NCBI RefSeq assembly: GCF_028737315.1
Contig: NZ_JAQZAO010000002.1
Coordinates: forward strand, 186,001 to 250,000
Length of the DNA: 64,000 bases
DNA from: Actinomycetospora lemnae
GTDB taxonomy: Bacteria; Actinomycetota; Actinomycetes; Mycobacteriales; Pseudonocardiaceae
Direction of reading: 5' to 3'
Position 1 is the stretch's first letter. Every line of letters begins with the position of its first letter. A program made the position numbers and the translations under genes. The notes under the pieces were generated by a model. It searched no databases. It saw only the letters and a program-made list of their open reading frames with translations, and was not told the DNA's origin. Shown here in pieces: positions 18,082 to 26,270 of the stretch.

Positions 18082-18543
18082 TCAGTGGCCGTGACCGTGA
18101 CCGTGACCGTGACCGTGACCGTGGCCATGGCCGTGCCCGGACGACGACCCGCCGCCGGACTCCTTCGTGGTGCCGGACCCGGACGAGTGCCCCAGGTACG
18201 GCTCCCCCGCACGCAGCGGCGCCTGCTCGTACCGACCCTCGTGCGCCGCGACGGGGCGCGTGTCCCCGCGGAGCTCGGGGTGCTTCGCCTCGAGGCGCTG
18301 GCGCTGCTCCCACTTGCGCTGCATGCCGGTGACGTACTCCCGGTCGCCGTTGTAGGTGCCCCGCCAGGTCTGCGGCATCTGCTCCTTGGACAGGCCGGCG
18401 TCCGCGGTCCCGGTCAGCGCCGGGCGCGACGGCACCTTGCGCGTCTCGCCGCCGCACTCCGGGCACGCCGGCGCCGGCGCGTCCAGCCCGACCAGCCGGT
18501 CGAACCGCGCCCCGCACCCGCAGCGGTAGTCGTAGATCGGCAC
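18082..18543 (-). CDS. FmdB family zinc-ribbon protein with a Gly-His tail
   Basis: A 153-residue protein. The N-terminal FmdB zinc ribbon has Cys at about 8, 10, 27 and 30 (MPIYDYRCGCG, CPECGGETRKV). The middle is charged and helical. The C-terminus ends in nine consecutive Gly-His dipeptides after a Ser/Gly linker, a strong candidate for binding Zn, Ni or Cu. FmdB proteins were first noted in formamidase operons and are often called regulatory, without firm proof. It starts with GTG four bases after the stop of the iron-dependent transhydrogenase gene, so it is probably in the same operon; a metal-handling role for that enzyme is speculation. Confidence 0.85.
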   Translation of the reverse strand: MPIYDYRCGCGARFDRLVGLDAPAPACPECGGETRKVPSRPALTGTADAGLSKEQMPQTWRGTYNGDREYVTGMQRKWEQRQRLEAKHPELRGDTRPVAAHEGRYEQAPLRAGEPYLGHSSGSGTTKESGGGSSSGHGHGHGHGHGHGHGHGH

Positions 18544-18547
18544 GCGG

Positions 18548-19840
18548 CTACCAGTTCTCGATCGACTTGCGGAAGATGTCCGCGATGTCGTCCTCGGTGG
18601 GCGTCCGCGGGCAGGTCGCGAGCAGCCGCTGCTGCTTCATCGTCCCGTCGACGAGGTCGGGGATGTCGCCCTCGCCGAAGCCGACCGCGCCGATCCCGTT
18701 GGGGATGTCGATGTCGCGCATCAGCTCGGTGACCACGTGCGGCAGCTGCTCCGCGGCGTTCGACTGCGTCTCCGCGTTCGGCCCGAGCAGCCGCGCGGCC
18801 GCCATGTGGCGGTCGGGGGCGGACTCGAAGCTGAACCGGAACGCCTCGGGCGCCGTCAGCGAGACCGACATGCCGTGGGGCACCATCGGCTCGTCCTGCG
18901 GGTAGCCCGCCGGGCGGAAGTCCCGCACCTGCCCGGCGATCGGGTAGGCGTTGGCGTGCGGGATGTGCACCCCGGAGTTGCCGAAGCCCATGCCGGCGAA
19001 GGTCGCCGCCATCATCATGTCCATCCGGGCGTCGACGTCCTCGTCGCCCCGCTCCACCGCCGTGCGGAACGAGCGCGCGAGCAGCGACATCGACTTCTCG
19101 CACCACAGGTCGGAGACGGGGTTCGACCCGCAGTAGGTCACCCGCTCCTCGGGCTTCTTGCGGTCGAACGTCGTGTACCAGCGGGCGGTGTACGACTCGA
19201 GCGCGTGGCAGACGATGTCCATGCCCGACGCCGCGGTGACCTGCGGCGGGAGGGTCATCGTCAGCAGCGGGTCGACGACGGCCAGCGTCGGGCGCAGCCG
19301 CCAGTGGCTGATGCCCGTCTTCACCCGCAGCGAGAGCACGTCGAGGATGCACATCGCCGTGGACTCCGAGCCCGTGCCCGCCGTCGTGGGCACCGCGATC
19401 AGCGGCTTGAGCTGGCCCGGGGGGACCTGGGCGTTGCCGACCGGCTTGTTGATGTAGTCCATCAGGTCGCCGGGGTAGGTCGTCAGCAGGTTGACGGCCT
19501 TCGCCGTGTCGATCGCCGACCCGCCGCCGACCGCGACGAACCCGTCCCACGGGCCCTGCTCGGAGGCGTAACCGATGGCCTTGTTCATCGAGTCGTCGGT
19601 GGGCTCGACGTGGACGCCGTCGAAGATCTCGACGGTCATGTCGTACCGCCGGATCTGGTCGGCGATGCGGTCGGGCAGGCCCGTCTGCTGCATGCCCGGG
19701 TCGGTGATGAGGAGGATTCGCTTCGCGCCGTACTGGGCGAGGTCGAAGCCGATCTCGTCGCAGGCGCCGGCGCCGAACTTCAGGGGCGGGGCGCCCCAGG
19801 TGAAGACCGACTCTTCGCTGGGGACCGGGGGAACGGTCAT
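18548..19840 (-). CDS. Iron-dependent alcohol dehydrogenase, hydroxyacid-oxoacid transhydrogenase type
   Basis: A 430-residue group III metal-dependent alcohol dehydrogenase. The opening FTWGAPPLKFGAGACDEIG is very close to human ADHFE1/HOT. The nucleotide-binding loop GGGSAIDTAKAVN lies near residue 105, and metal ligands are expected in GMDIVCHALESYTA and IPHANAYPIAG. HOT transfers hydride between gamma-hydroxybutyrate and 2-oxoglutarate, yielding succinic semialdehyde and 2-hydroxyglutarate; the bacterial homologue could equally be an NAD-linked 4-hydroxybutyrate dehydrogenase. It lies 28 bases downstream of a metallo-beta-lactamase lactonase gene and four bases upstream of fmdB, an evident operon. 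Confidence 0.85.
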   Translation of the reverse strand: MTVPPVPSEESVFTWGAPPLKFGAGACDEIGFDLAQYGAKRILLITDPGMQQTGLPDRIADQIRRYDMTVEIFDGVHVEPTDDSMNKAIGYASEQGPWDGFVAVGGGSAIDTAKAVNLLTTYPGDLMDYINKPVGNAQVPPGQLKPLIAVPTTAGTGSESTAMCILDVLSLRVKTGISHWRLRPTLAVVDPLLTMTLPPQVTAASGMDIVCHALESYTARWYTTFDRKKPEERVTYCGSNPVSDLWCEKSMSLLARSFRTAVERGDEDVDARMDMMMAATFAGMGFGNSGVHIPHANAYPIAGQVRDFRPAGYPQDEPMVPHGMSVSLTAPEAFRFSFESAPDRHMAAARLLGPNAETQSNAAEQLPHVVTELMRDIDIPNGIGAVGFGEGDIPDLVDGTMKQQRLLATCPRTPTEDDIADIFRKSIENW

Positions 19841-19868
19841 CCTGGTGTGCTCTCCGATCAGGTGTCGA

Positions 19869-20693
19869 TCAGGTGTAGTGGCCGCCGCCGTTGCCCACGG
19901 TCTTGAGCTGGTGGATCTGCTCGGCGTCGTGCCCGAACACCACGGTCGCGTTGGTCTTCTCGGCCACGCCGCGGATCTTCTCGACCGACGAGTAGAACTG
20001 GCCCATGTCGTTGACGATGGCGGCCGGCGTCGTCGGCGGGCCGTAGCTCTCCCCCATGTACACGGCGTCCGACGTGAAGATCATCGTGCCGCTGTCGGGG
20101 AGGTCGACCTGCATCGACATGGTGCCGGGCGTGTGCCCCGGGGTCTGGAGCAGCGTGACGCCCGGGAGGAACTCGGTGTCGCCCGAGACCGTCTCCCAGT
20201 TCAGGTCCTCGTAGTCCGTCTTGAGGTGGGCGCCGTTGAACAGGCCGTCGAAGCCGAACGCCCACTCCTTCTCCTTGTCGCTGCAGATCAGCTTCGCGGA
20301 GGAGTCCTTGAACATGTCGGCGTTGCCGCAGTGGTCGAAGTGCAGGTGCGAGAGGACCACGTAGTCGATCTGGTCGGTCGAGACGCCGATCTGGCGCAGC
20401 CGCGAGTCGAGGTACTCCTCCTCGCTGACCTTCTCGTACGGGAAGAAGTCCTGCAGACCCGTGGGGCCCCAGCGCTCCTCCCAGTCACGCGGGCAGCTGG
20501 TGTCCCAGAGGATCGTCCCGTCGGGCGTCTCGACGAGGACGGTGTGGGTAGGGACGTCGGCCCACTCGGTGGGCTGGTCGCGCATCTGACGGGGGCGGAT
20601 CGACCGCCCCGGCTTGAGCAGCAGCCACGTCAGGTCCGCGGTCATCGCTCCGCAGTCCAAGATGCTGACCTTGATCTCGCCACTGGCAGCCAT
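19869..20693 (-). CDS. Metallo-beta-lactamase fold lactonase, AttM/BlcC-like
   Basis: A 274-residue protein with the dinuclear zinc motif HxHxDH in SHLHFDHCGN (His116, His118, Asp120, His121), a further ligand His in QTPGHTPGTMS, the bridging Asp in FTSDAVY and a C-terminal His in VFGHDAEQIHQ. The sequence around EKEWAFGFDGLF is characteristic of the AttM/AiiB lactonases, which open gamma-butyrolactone or N-acyl homoserine lactones. Beside a hydroxybutyrate transhydrogenase gene, gamma-lactone catabolism is more likely than quorum quenching. The start has a GGAGGAGCGG site. A palindrome lies 150 bases upstream. Confidence 0.85.
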   Translation of the reverse strand: MAASGEIKVSILDCGAMTADLTWLLLKPGRSIRPRQMRDQPTEWADVPTHTVLVETPDGTILWDTSCPRDWEERWGPTGLQDFFPYEKVSEEEYLDSRLRQIGVSTDQIDYVVLSHLHFDHCGNADMFKDSSAKLICSDKEKEWAFGFDGLFNGAHLKTDYEDLNWETVSGDTEFLPGVTLLQTPGHTPGTMSMQVDLPDSGTMIFTSDAVYMGESYGPPTTPAAIVNDMGQFYSSVEKIRGVAEKTNATVVFGHDAEQIHQLKTVGNGGGHYT

Positions 20694-20845
20694 TCAGCCG
20701 CTCCTCCGCTCCTCGCGTACCTGTCCCGGTCGACGTGGTGCGGGCGGGCCGGAGGGCTCGGGGTCGCGGTGGGTGACGGCGCGCGGTCCCGTATCGGGCG
20801 AGCACCGTTGCCGCACCTCCCCGACGTCGAGCGGGACCGCCGCAC

Positions 20846-20867
20846 CCGGCGATGCATGCATCACCGG
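20846..20867. promoter_or_regulatory. 22-bp palindrome, candidate operator of the lactonase operon
   Basis: CCGG, one base, GATGCATGCATC, one base, CCGG: a 22-bp inverted repeat with a single mismatched pair, in the 297-bp region between the lactonase gene and the divergent membrane-protein gene. The size and symmetry suit a dimeric TetR- or IclR-type repressor. No regulator gene is adjacent. Confidence 0.5.
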
Positions 20868-20967
20868 CCACGTGACGGGCGACACTAGCCACGCTCACGA
20901 TCATTGTCCACACGGGAGGGGCGGCACTCATCCGTCCCCGGATCGTCTCCGGGCGCTACTCCATCAC

Positions 20968-20986
20968 GGTGACACAAGCTGTCACC
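20968..20986. promoter_or_regulatory. Inverted repeat GGTGACA-5-TGTCACC
   Basis: Perfect 7-base arms separated by CAAGC end four bases before the proposed GTG start of the membrane-protein gene. Either it is an operator overlapping the promoter or the true start is the later GTG at 21015. Confidence 0.4.
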
Positions 20987-20990
20987 GACA

Positions 20991-21887
20991 GTGACCTTCG
21001 GGCACGGTGGTCCCGTGGTCGCTCCTCCCCCGCCGCCGGGTACGTCGACGCGTCGCCCGGCGGTCCCGGTCCGCCGCTCACGCCTCGCGACCGCTCGCCG
21101 TGCCCCCTTCTGGGTCCTCCTGACGTCGGGTCTCGTCGCCCTGGCCAGCGCGCCGGTCGTCCACCTCGCCTTCACCGACCGGTGGCGCGACGCCGACGGG
21201 ATGCTGCCCGAGGGCCTCGTCCGCCTCACGGTCCTCGCGTTCTTCGCGCTGGTGATCAGCACCCCGACCGCCCTCACGAGCCTGGTGCTGGCGATCCGCG
21301 CGCTCGAGGAGGCGCCCGTCGAGGACGTCGCGGAGTACGGCGGTGGACGGCGCGTCGACCTCGTGTGGCCCGACCGCTACGCGACGCGGGGCCGGATCAC
21401 CCTCGAGGAGCTCCCGGACGCCCGCGTGACGGCGACCCGCCGTCCCACCGGCGGCCGCATCCTCCCCGCCACCGTCGCCGTGGCGGGCGAGCCCGGATGC
21501 CGGGTCGTCCCGCGGCTCCAGCCGTTCGGGGCGACCTCCTACGAGGTGACGTCCGAGGGCCCGGCGATTCGGGTGACCGTCGCCGAGCGGGCGGGCGGCG
21601 TCGACACGACCTTCGAGGACGGCCGGGGGACGCGGTTGCGCTGGCGCCACCGCCCCGTCGCGGGCGTGACCCGGCTGACGCTCCTCGACGACCACGGCAC
21701 GGCCTGGTGGGTCCGCCGGACGGGCCGGACGTCGGTGCGCGCCGAGCTGCCCGACGAACTGGACCCCGTGGCGGCCCGGGCCCTGGTGCTCGTCGCCGAG
21801 GACCAGATGACCGACGCGACCCGCCACGGCAGCGTCGTGCACATCCCGGGCAGGGACGTCGGCGCCGTCGCGACCGGCGGTGACTAG
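20991..21887 (+). CDS. Hypothetical membrane protein
   Basis: A 298-residue protein. A basic, Pro-rich N-terminus is followed by two hydrophobic helices (about residues 38-58 and 78-102). The remaining 190 residues are hydrophilic with beta-strand-like segments (RVTVAERAGGVDTTFEDGRG, LTLLDDHGTAWWVRR) and no cysteine-based motif. I did not recognise the family. GTG at 20991 is the longest start; GTG at 21015 is the alternative. The last four bases overlap the end of the convergent ferrochelatase gene. Confidence 0.6.
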   Translation: MTFGHGGPVVAPPPPPGTSTRRPAVPVRRSRLATARRAPFWVLLTSGLVALASAPVVHLAFTDRWRDADGMLPEGLVRLTVLAFFALVISTPTALTSLVLAIRALEEAPVEDVAEYGGGRRVDLVWPDRYATRGRITLEELPDARVTATRRPTGGRILPATVAVAGEPGCRVVPRLQPFGATSYEVTSEGPAIRVTVAERAGGVDTTFEDGRGTRLRWRHRPVAGVTRLTLLDDHGTAWWVRRTGRTSVRAELPDELDPVAARALVLVAEDQMTDATRHGSVVHIPGRDVGAVATGGD

Positions 21888-22957
21888 CGTCCGGGGCGCT
21901 GTGCGGGTCGGCGGGCCGGCTCGCAGCACCCGGGGTGGCAGAGCTCGCCGTTGCACCCGACGCCCGCCCGCGGCGCGCTGCCGAGGCCGCGGACCGGGGC
22001 GCCGTCGACCTGCTCGGCGATCAGCTCGGTGATCATCTCCACGAACCGCGGATCCGATCCCGCGCTCGCGGCCCGGACGAAGCCCATGCCGAGCTTCTCG
22101 GCGTGCTCGGCGGCCTCGTTGTCCAGGTCCCAGACGACCTCGAGGTGGTCGGAGACGAACCCGACCGGGCTGACGACGACGGCGACGACGCCGCGGTCGT
22201 GCAGGTCGTCGAGGTGGTCGACGATGTCGGGCTCGAGCCACGGGATCTGCGGCGGGCCGGACCGCGACTGCCACACGAGGTCGTGCTCGGGTGCCCCGAC
22301 CGCCTCGGCGACGAGCCGCGCCGCGTCGGCCATCTGCCGCGAGTAGCGGTGCCCGCCCTCCTCCGGCGGCCCCGCGGTCCTGTCGGCCGACTCCGGGATC
22401 GAGTGCGCCGTGAACACCAGCCGCGTGTCGTGCCCTGCGTCGAGGCGCTCGCGCGCCGAGCGGACCCCGTCGGCGACCGCGGCGACGAACAGCGGGTGGT
22501 CGTAGAAGTGGCGCAGCTTGACGAGGTCCGGCGCCGCGCCCGTGCGGTCGATCGCCGCCTCGCGGGCCCGGGCGATGTCCTCGTGGTACTGCCGGCAGGC
22601 GGAGTAGCCGCCGTAGGCGCTCGTCGCGAAGACCAGGGCCCGCCGGATGCCGTCCTGCGCCATCGCCGTCACGGTGTCCTCGGCGAAGGGGTGCCAGTTG
22701 CGGTTGCCGAAGTACACCGGCAGATCGCGGCCGGCCTCGCGCAGCGCCCGGGACAGGTCGGCGACGAGGCGACGGTTGAGCTCGTTGATCGGGCTGACCC
22801 CGCCGAAGTGCTGGTAGTGCTCCTCGACGGCGTCGAGCCGCTCGGACGGCACCCCGCGCCCGCGCGTCACGTTCTCGAGGAACGGCCGCACCTCGTCGGG
22901 ACCTTCCGGTCCCCCGAACGACAGCACCAGCACCGCGTCGAACCCATCACCGCTCAC
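21884..22957 (-). CDS. cpfC: Coproporphyrin III ferrochelatase
   Basis: A 357-residue class II chelatase that inserts iron into coproporphyrin III in the Gram-positive haem pathway. It opens with AVLVLSFGGPEGPDEVRPFL and carries the metal-site His in FTAHSIPESAD and the matching Glu in DHLEVVWDLD. A cysteine in YSACRQYHED and the cluster C-N-G-E-L-C-H-P-G-C-C at the C-terminus are the ligands expected for the [2Fe-2S] centre of actinobacterial enzymes. The GTG start is at 22955-22957. It lies downstream of inhA on the same strand, as in mycobacteria, but a convergent carrier gene now separates them. Confidence 0.95.
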   Translation of the reverse strand: MSGDGFDAVLVLSFGGPEGPDEVRPFLENVTRGRGVPSERLDAVEEHYQHFGGVSPINELNRRLVADLSRALREAGRDLPVYFGNRNWHPFAEDTVTAMAQDGIRRALVFATSAYGGYSACRQYHEDIARAREAAIDRTGAAPDLVKLRHFYDHPLFVAAVADGVRSARERLDAGHDTRLVFTAHSIPESADRTAGPPEEGGHRYSRQMADAARLVAEAVGAPEHDLVWQSRSGPPQIPWLEPDIVDHLDDLHDRGVVAVVVSPVGFVSDHLEVVWDLDNEAAEHAEKLGMGFVRAASAGSDPRFVEMITELIAEQVDGAPVRGLGSAPRAGVGCNGELCHPGCCEPARRPAQRPGR

Positions 22958-23000
22958 GCGGCCAGCATCCCCCGACCCACCGTCGGGTACACGCGCGGGC

Positions 23001-24545
23001 GTGACCGACACCGAGCCCGCGCCGACCACCGACGCCCCGGCCGACGAGCGAGCGGAACGGCAGTTCGGGCCGGTCTTCTGGATCTCGGTCGGGATCTCCG
23101 CGACCTTCGTCGCCGTCTCGTTCCTCGCCGTCGGCCCGGTCGGGGCGGCGCTGACGGCCGCCGTCTCGGCCGTCGTCGCCCACCTCGGCTGGGCCTACCT
23201 CCTCATCACCTCCGGTTTCGTGGTGTTCGCGCTCTACCTCGCCCTGGGGCGCTTCTCCCGTGTACGGCTGGGCGGTCCGGACGCGCGGCCGGAGTTCGGG
23301 CGCTGGGCGTGGTTCGCGATGCTGTTCCAGGCCGGCATGGGGGTCGGGCTGCTGTTCTGGGGCGTGGCCGAACCGGTGATGCACGCCCGCGAGCCCGCGC
23401 CCGGTACCGCGGTGCCCGGCACGCCGGAGGCCGCCGAGGTCGGGATGCAGTACGCGTTCTTCCACTGGACGCTGCACCCTTGGGCGGTCTACGCCGTGGT
23501 CGCGCTCGCCGTGGCCTACACGAGCTTCAACCGCGGCAGCGCGAGCCTGCGCCTGTCGGCGGTGCTGCGCCCGCTGCTCGGCGACCGGGTCGACGGTCCC
23601 CTCGGCACGGCCGTGGACGTCCTGGCCGTCGTCGCGACCCTGTTCGGGGTGGCGGTGTCCCTCGGGCTCGGGACGCTGCAGATCACCGCGGGGCTCGCTG
23701 ACGTGTTCGGCGTGCCCGGCGGCGTGACCCTCTCGCTCGCGGTCATCGCCGTGACCGCCGTCGGCTACATGCTCTCCGCGTCGACCCCGATCTCCCAGGG
23801 CGTCAACCGGCTGAGCCAGCTGAGCCTGGTGCTCGCGGTGGTCCTGCTCGCCTACTTCGTCGTCCTCGGCCCGACGACGTTCCAGCTCAACCTGCTGACC
23901 CAGGAGACCGGGAACTACCTCGCGCGGGTGGTACCGATGAGCCTGCGCACCTACCCCTTCGCCGGCCCGTCCTGGCTCACCGACTGGACGATCTTCTTCT
24001 GGGCGACCTGGATCGCCTGGGCGCCCTACGTCGGCGCGTTCATCGCCCGCATCTCGCGCGGCCGCACGATCCGCGAGTTCGTCCTCGGCGTCATCGTCGC
24101 CCCGAGCATCTTCAGCATCGTCTGGTTCTCGGTCCTCGGCGGTGCGGGACTCGACGCCGACGCCCGCACCGGCGGGGCGATCGGCGCGGCGGCCGGCCAG
24201 GACGAGGCGCTCGCGACGTTCCGGTTCCTGCGCGAGTACCCCGCTTTCGGGTTCACCGCGGTACTGGTGCTCGTCCTCGTCTGGATCTTCTTCGTCGCCG
24301 GCGCGGACGCGGGCACCGTCGTGCTCGGCAGCATGTCCGGCGGCGGGCTCGACCCGGCCCGGCGCAGCAAGCTGACGTGGGGCGTGATCATGGCCGCGCT
24401 CGCCGCCGCCCTGCTGGTCATCGGTGGGCTCGACGCGCTGCAGAACGCCGAGATCCTGGTGGCGACGCCGTTCGCGCTGCTCATGGTGGCGATCTGCGCC
24501 GCCCTGTACCGGGCGCTCGCCATCGACCACCCGCGCGGGGAGTGA
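23001..24545 (+). CDS. BCCT family transporter (betaine/choline/carnitine)
   Basis: A 514-residue secondary carrier with 12 predicted helices. The glycine motif GAGxGxG equivalent is MFQAGMGVGLLFWGVAEP near residue 120, and the tryptophan-rich signature is FFWATWIAWAPYVGAFIARI near 335, followed by SRGRTIREF. No long osmosensing C-terminal tail is present; the protein ends about 20 residues after the last helix. Probable substrates are glycine betaine, choline or carnitine taken up with Na+ or H+. The GTG start lies 43 bases from the divergent cpfC start, and the gene stops four bases short of inhA. Functional link to the choline oxidase operon at 38-43 kb is inferred. Confidence 0.92.
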   Translation: MTDTEPAPTTDAPADERAERQFGPVFWISVGISATFVAVSFLAVGPVGAALTAAVSAVVAHLGWAYLLITSGFVVFALYLALGRFSRVRLGGPDARPEFGRWAWFAMLFQAGMGVGLLFWGVAEPVMHAREPAPGTAVPGTPEAAEVGMQYAFFHWTLHPWAVYAVVALAVAYTSFNRGSASLRLSAVLRPLLGDRVDGPLGTAVDVLAVVATLFGVAVSLGLGTLQITAGLADVFGVPGGVTLSLAVIAVTAVGYMLSASTPISQGVNRLSQLSLVLAVVLLAYFVVLGPTTFQLNLLTQETGNYLARVVPMSLRTYPFAGPSWLTDWTIFFWATWIAWAPYVGAFIARISRGRTIREFVLGVIVAPSIFSIVWFSVLGGAGLDADARTGGAIGAAAGQDEALATFRFLREYPAFGFTAVLVLVLVWIFFVAGADAGTVVLGSMSGGGLDPARRSKLTWGVIMAALAAALLVIGGLDALQNAEILVATPFALLMVAICAALYRALAIDHPRGE

Positions 24546-24549
24546 GGGC

Positions 24550-25317
24550 TCAGGCGCCCATCGCGTGGTAGCCGCCGTCGGCGTGGACCACCTCGCCGGT
24601 GGTGGCGGGCAGCCAGTCCGACAGCAGCGCGCAGATCGTCTTCGCGACGGGCGTCGGGTCGCCGAGGTCCCAGCCCAGCGGCGAGCGCTGCACCCAGGCC
24701 TCCTCGAACGTGTCGAAACCGGGGATCGACTTCGCCGCCATGGTGCGCACCGGGCCGGCCGCGACGAGGTTCGCGCGGATGCCCTCGGGACCGAGGTCGC
24801 GGGCGAGGTAGCGCGTGGTCGCCTCGAGCGCGGCCTTGGCGACGCCCATCCAGTCGTAGCCGGGCCAGGCGACGGTGTTGTCGAAGTCCATGCCGACCAG
24901 CGACGACCCGCGGCCCAGCAGCGGCTTGCAGGCCATGGCGAGCGACTTGAAGGAGTAGGCCGAGACCTCGACCGCGGTCGCGACGTCGGACCACTGCGTG
25001 TTGAGGAAGTTGCCGCCGAGGGCGTCCATGGGCGCGAACCCGATGGAGTGCAGGACCCCGTCGAGGCCGTCGACGTGCTCGCGGACGTTGTCGGCGAGGG
25101 CGTCGAGGTGCTCCTGGTTCTGGACGTCGAGCTCGATCACCGGCGCCTCCTGCGGGAGGCGCTGCGCGACGCGCTTGACCAGCGACAGGCGTCCGAAGCC
25201 GGTGAGCACCACGGTGGCGCCGGCCTCCTGGGCCGCCTTCGCCGCGTGGAAGGCGATCGAGGCGTCGGTGATGATCCCGGTGACCAGGATGCGCTTGCCG
25301 TCCAGCAGTCCAGACAC
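24550..25317 (-). CDS. inhA: NADH-dependent enoyl-ACP reductase
   Basis: A 255-residue short-chain reductase that performs the last step of fatty acid elongation. Nucleotide binding is in VTGIITDASIAFHAAKAAQ; HSIGFAP contains the Ser at 91 equivalent to Mycobacterium tuberculosis Ser94. The catalytic pair is Tyr154 and Lys161 in GYDWMGVAKAALEA, and the substrate loop AAGPVRTMAAKSIPGF follows. It is much closer to mycobacterial InhA than to E. coli FabI. It lies 43 bases downstream of fabG on the same strand, the classic mabA-inhA operon arrangement. Confidence 0.95.
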   Translation of the reverse strand: MSGLLDGKRILVTGIITDASIAFHAAKAAQEAGATVVLTGFGRLSLVKRVAQRLPQEAPVIELDVQNQEHLDALADNVREHVDGLDGVLHSIGFAPMDALGGNFLNTQWSDVATAVEVSAYSFKSLAMACKPLLGRGSSLVGMDFDNTVAWPGYDWMGVAKAALEATTRYLARDLGPEGIRANLVAAGPVRTMAAKSIPGFDTFEEAWVQRSPLGWDLGDPTPVAKTICALLSDWLPATTGEVVHADGGYHAMGA

Positions 25318-25360
25318 GGACGCGTTCCTCCCTGATGGATGCGGTGGGTGGTGGCCGGTG

Positions 25361-26065
25361 CTAATGACCCATGCCGATGCCGCCGTCGACCGGCAGCACC
25401 GCGCCGGTGACGTAGGCGGCGTCGTCGGAGGCGAGCCAGGCGACGGCCTTGGCGATGTCCTCCGGGGCGGCGGTGCGGCCGAGCGGGATCGAGCTCAGGA
25501 TCTCCTCGCGCCGCTTGTCGGTGAGCTCGGCGGTCATGTCGGTGTCGACGTAGCCGGGTGCGACGACGTTCGCGGTGATCCCGCGCCCGCCCAGCTCGCG
25601 GGCGGTGGACCGGGCCAGCCCGACCAGGCCGGCCTTCGAGGCGGCGTAGTTGGCCTGGCCCGGCGCGCCGGTGAGCCCGACGACGCTGGAGATGTAGATC
25701 AGGCGCCCGAAGCGGGCCTTGACCATGCCGCGGATCGCCCGCTGGGTCACCCGCCAGGCGCCGGTGAGGTTGGCGTCGAGCACCTCGGTGAACGCGTCCT
25801 CGGGCATGCGCATGAGCAGCCCGTCGCGGGTGATGCCGGCGTTCGCGACGACGACCTCGACCGGGCCGTGCTCCGACTCCACCTGCGAGAACGCGGCGTC
25901 GACGGCGGCGGAGTCGGTGACGTCGGCCTGCACCCCGTGCAGCCCCTCCGGCGGCTCGCCCGAGCGGTGGGTGACCACCACCGTGTTCCCCCGCTCGGCG
26001 AGCTCGCGCGCGGTGGCGAGCCCGATCCCGCGGTTGCCTCCCGTGACCAGCACGACGCGGCTCAC
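25361..26065 (-). CDS. fabG: 3-oxoacyl-ACP reductase (MabA/FabG1 type)
   Basis: A 234-residue short-chain dehydrogenase, the first reductive step of FAS-II elongation. The cofactor motif VTGGNRGIGLATAREL is at residue 8, NAGITRDGLLMRM near 80, the catalytic Ser in YISSVVGLTGAPGQANY with Tyr and Lys in YAASKAG, and the C-terminal VTGAVLPVDGGIGMGH closes the fold. The GTG start has AGAGGAG nine bases upstream. It heads the operon with inhA, as in mycobacteria; no obvious operator was found in the 200 bases upstream. Confidence 0.95.
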   Translation of the reverse strand: MSRVVLVTGGNRGIGLATARELAERGNTVVVTHRSGEPPEGLHGVQADVTDSAAVDAAFSQVESEHGPVEVVVANAGITRDGLLMRMPEDAFTEVLDANLTGAWRVTQRAIRGMVKARFGRLIYISSVVGLTGAPGQANYAASKAGLVGLARSTARELGGRGITANVVAPGYVDTDMTAELTDKRREEILSSIPLGRTAAPEDIAKAVAWLASDDAAYVTGAVLPVDGGIGMGH

Positions 26066-26270
26066 GCGACTCCTCTCGGTGGGGGGACGGTCGCCGCCGG
26101 ACGCAGCCGGAGCCGGCCCGTGGCAGCGGCGGAAGGCTACCCACATCGCGCCCCGGGGCCCACCGGAACTCGCTGGTAGGGGCGGCCGAACGGCTCTTGG
26201 CCGCGTGTGGGCCACGCCATAGGCTCGATCGCGAGTCGATCAATACTGTTCGTCGAGCCGGGAGGACCCC

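Noticed and set aside
19869-20693. Quorum-quenching AHL lactonase as a firm call
   Set aside because: The family also includes gamma-butyrolactone lactonases, and the neighbour is a hydroxyacid dehydrogenase; specificity cannot be read from sequence.
23001-24545. BCCT gene as part of the inhA or cpfC operon
   Set aside because: It is on the opposite strand and only physically inserted between them.
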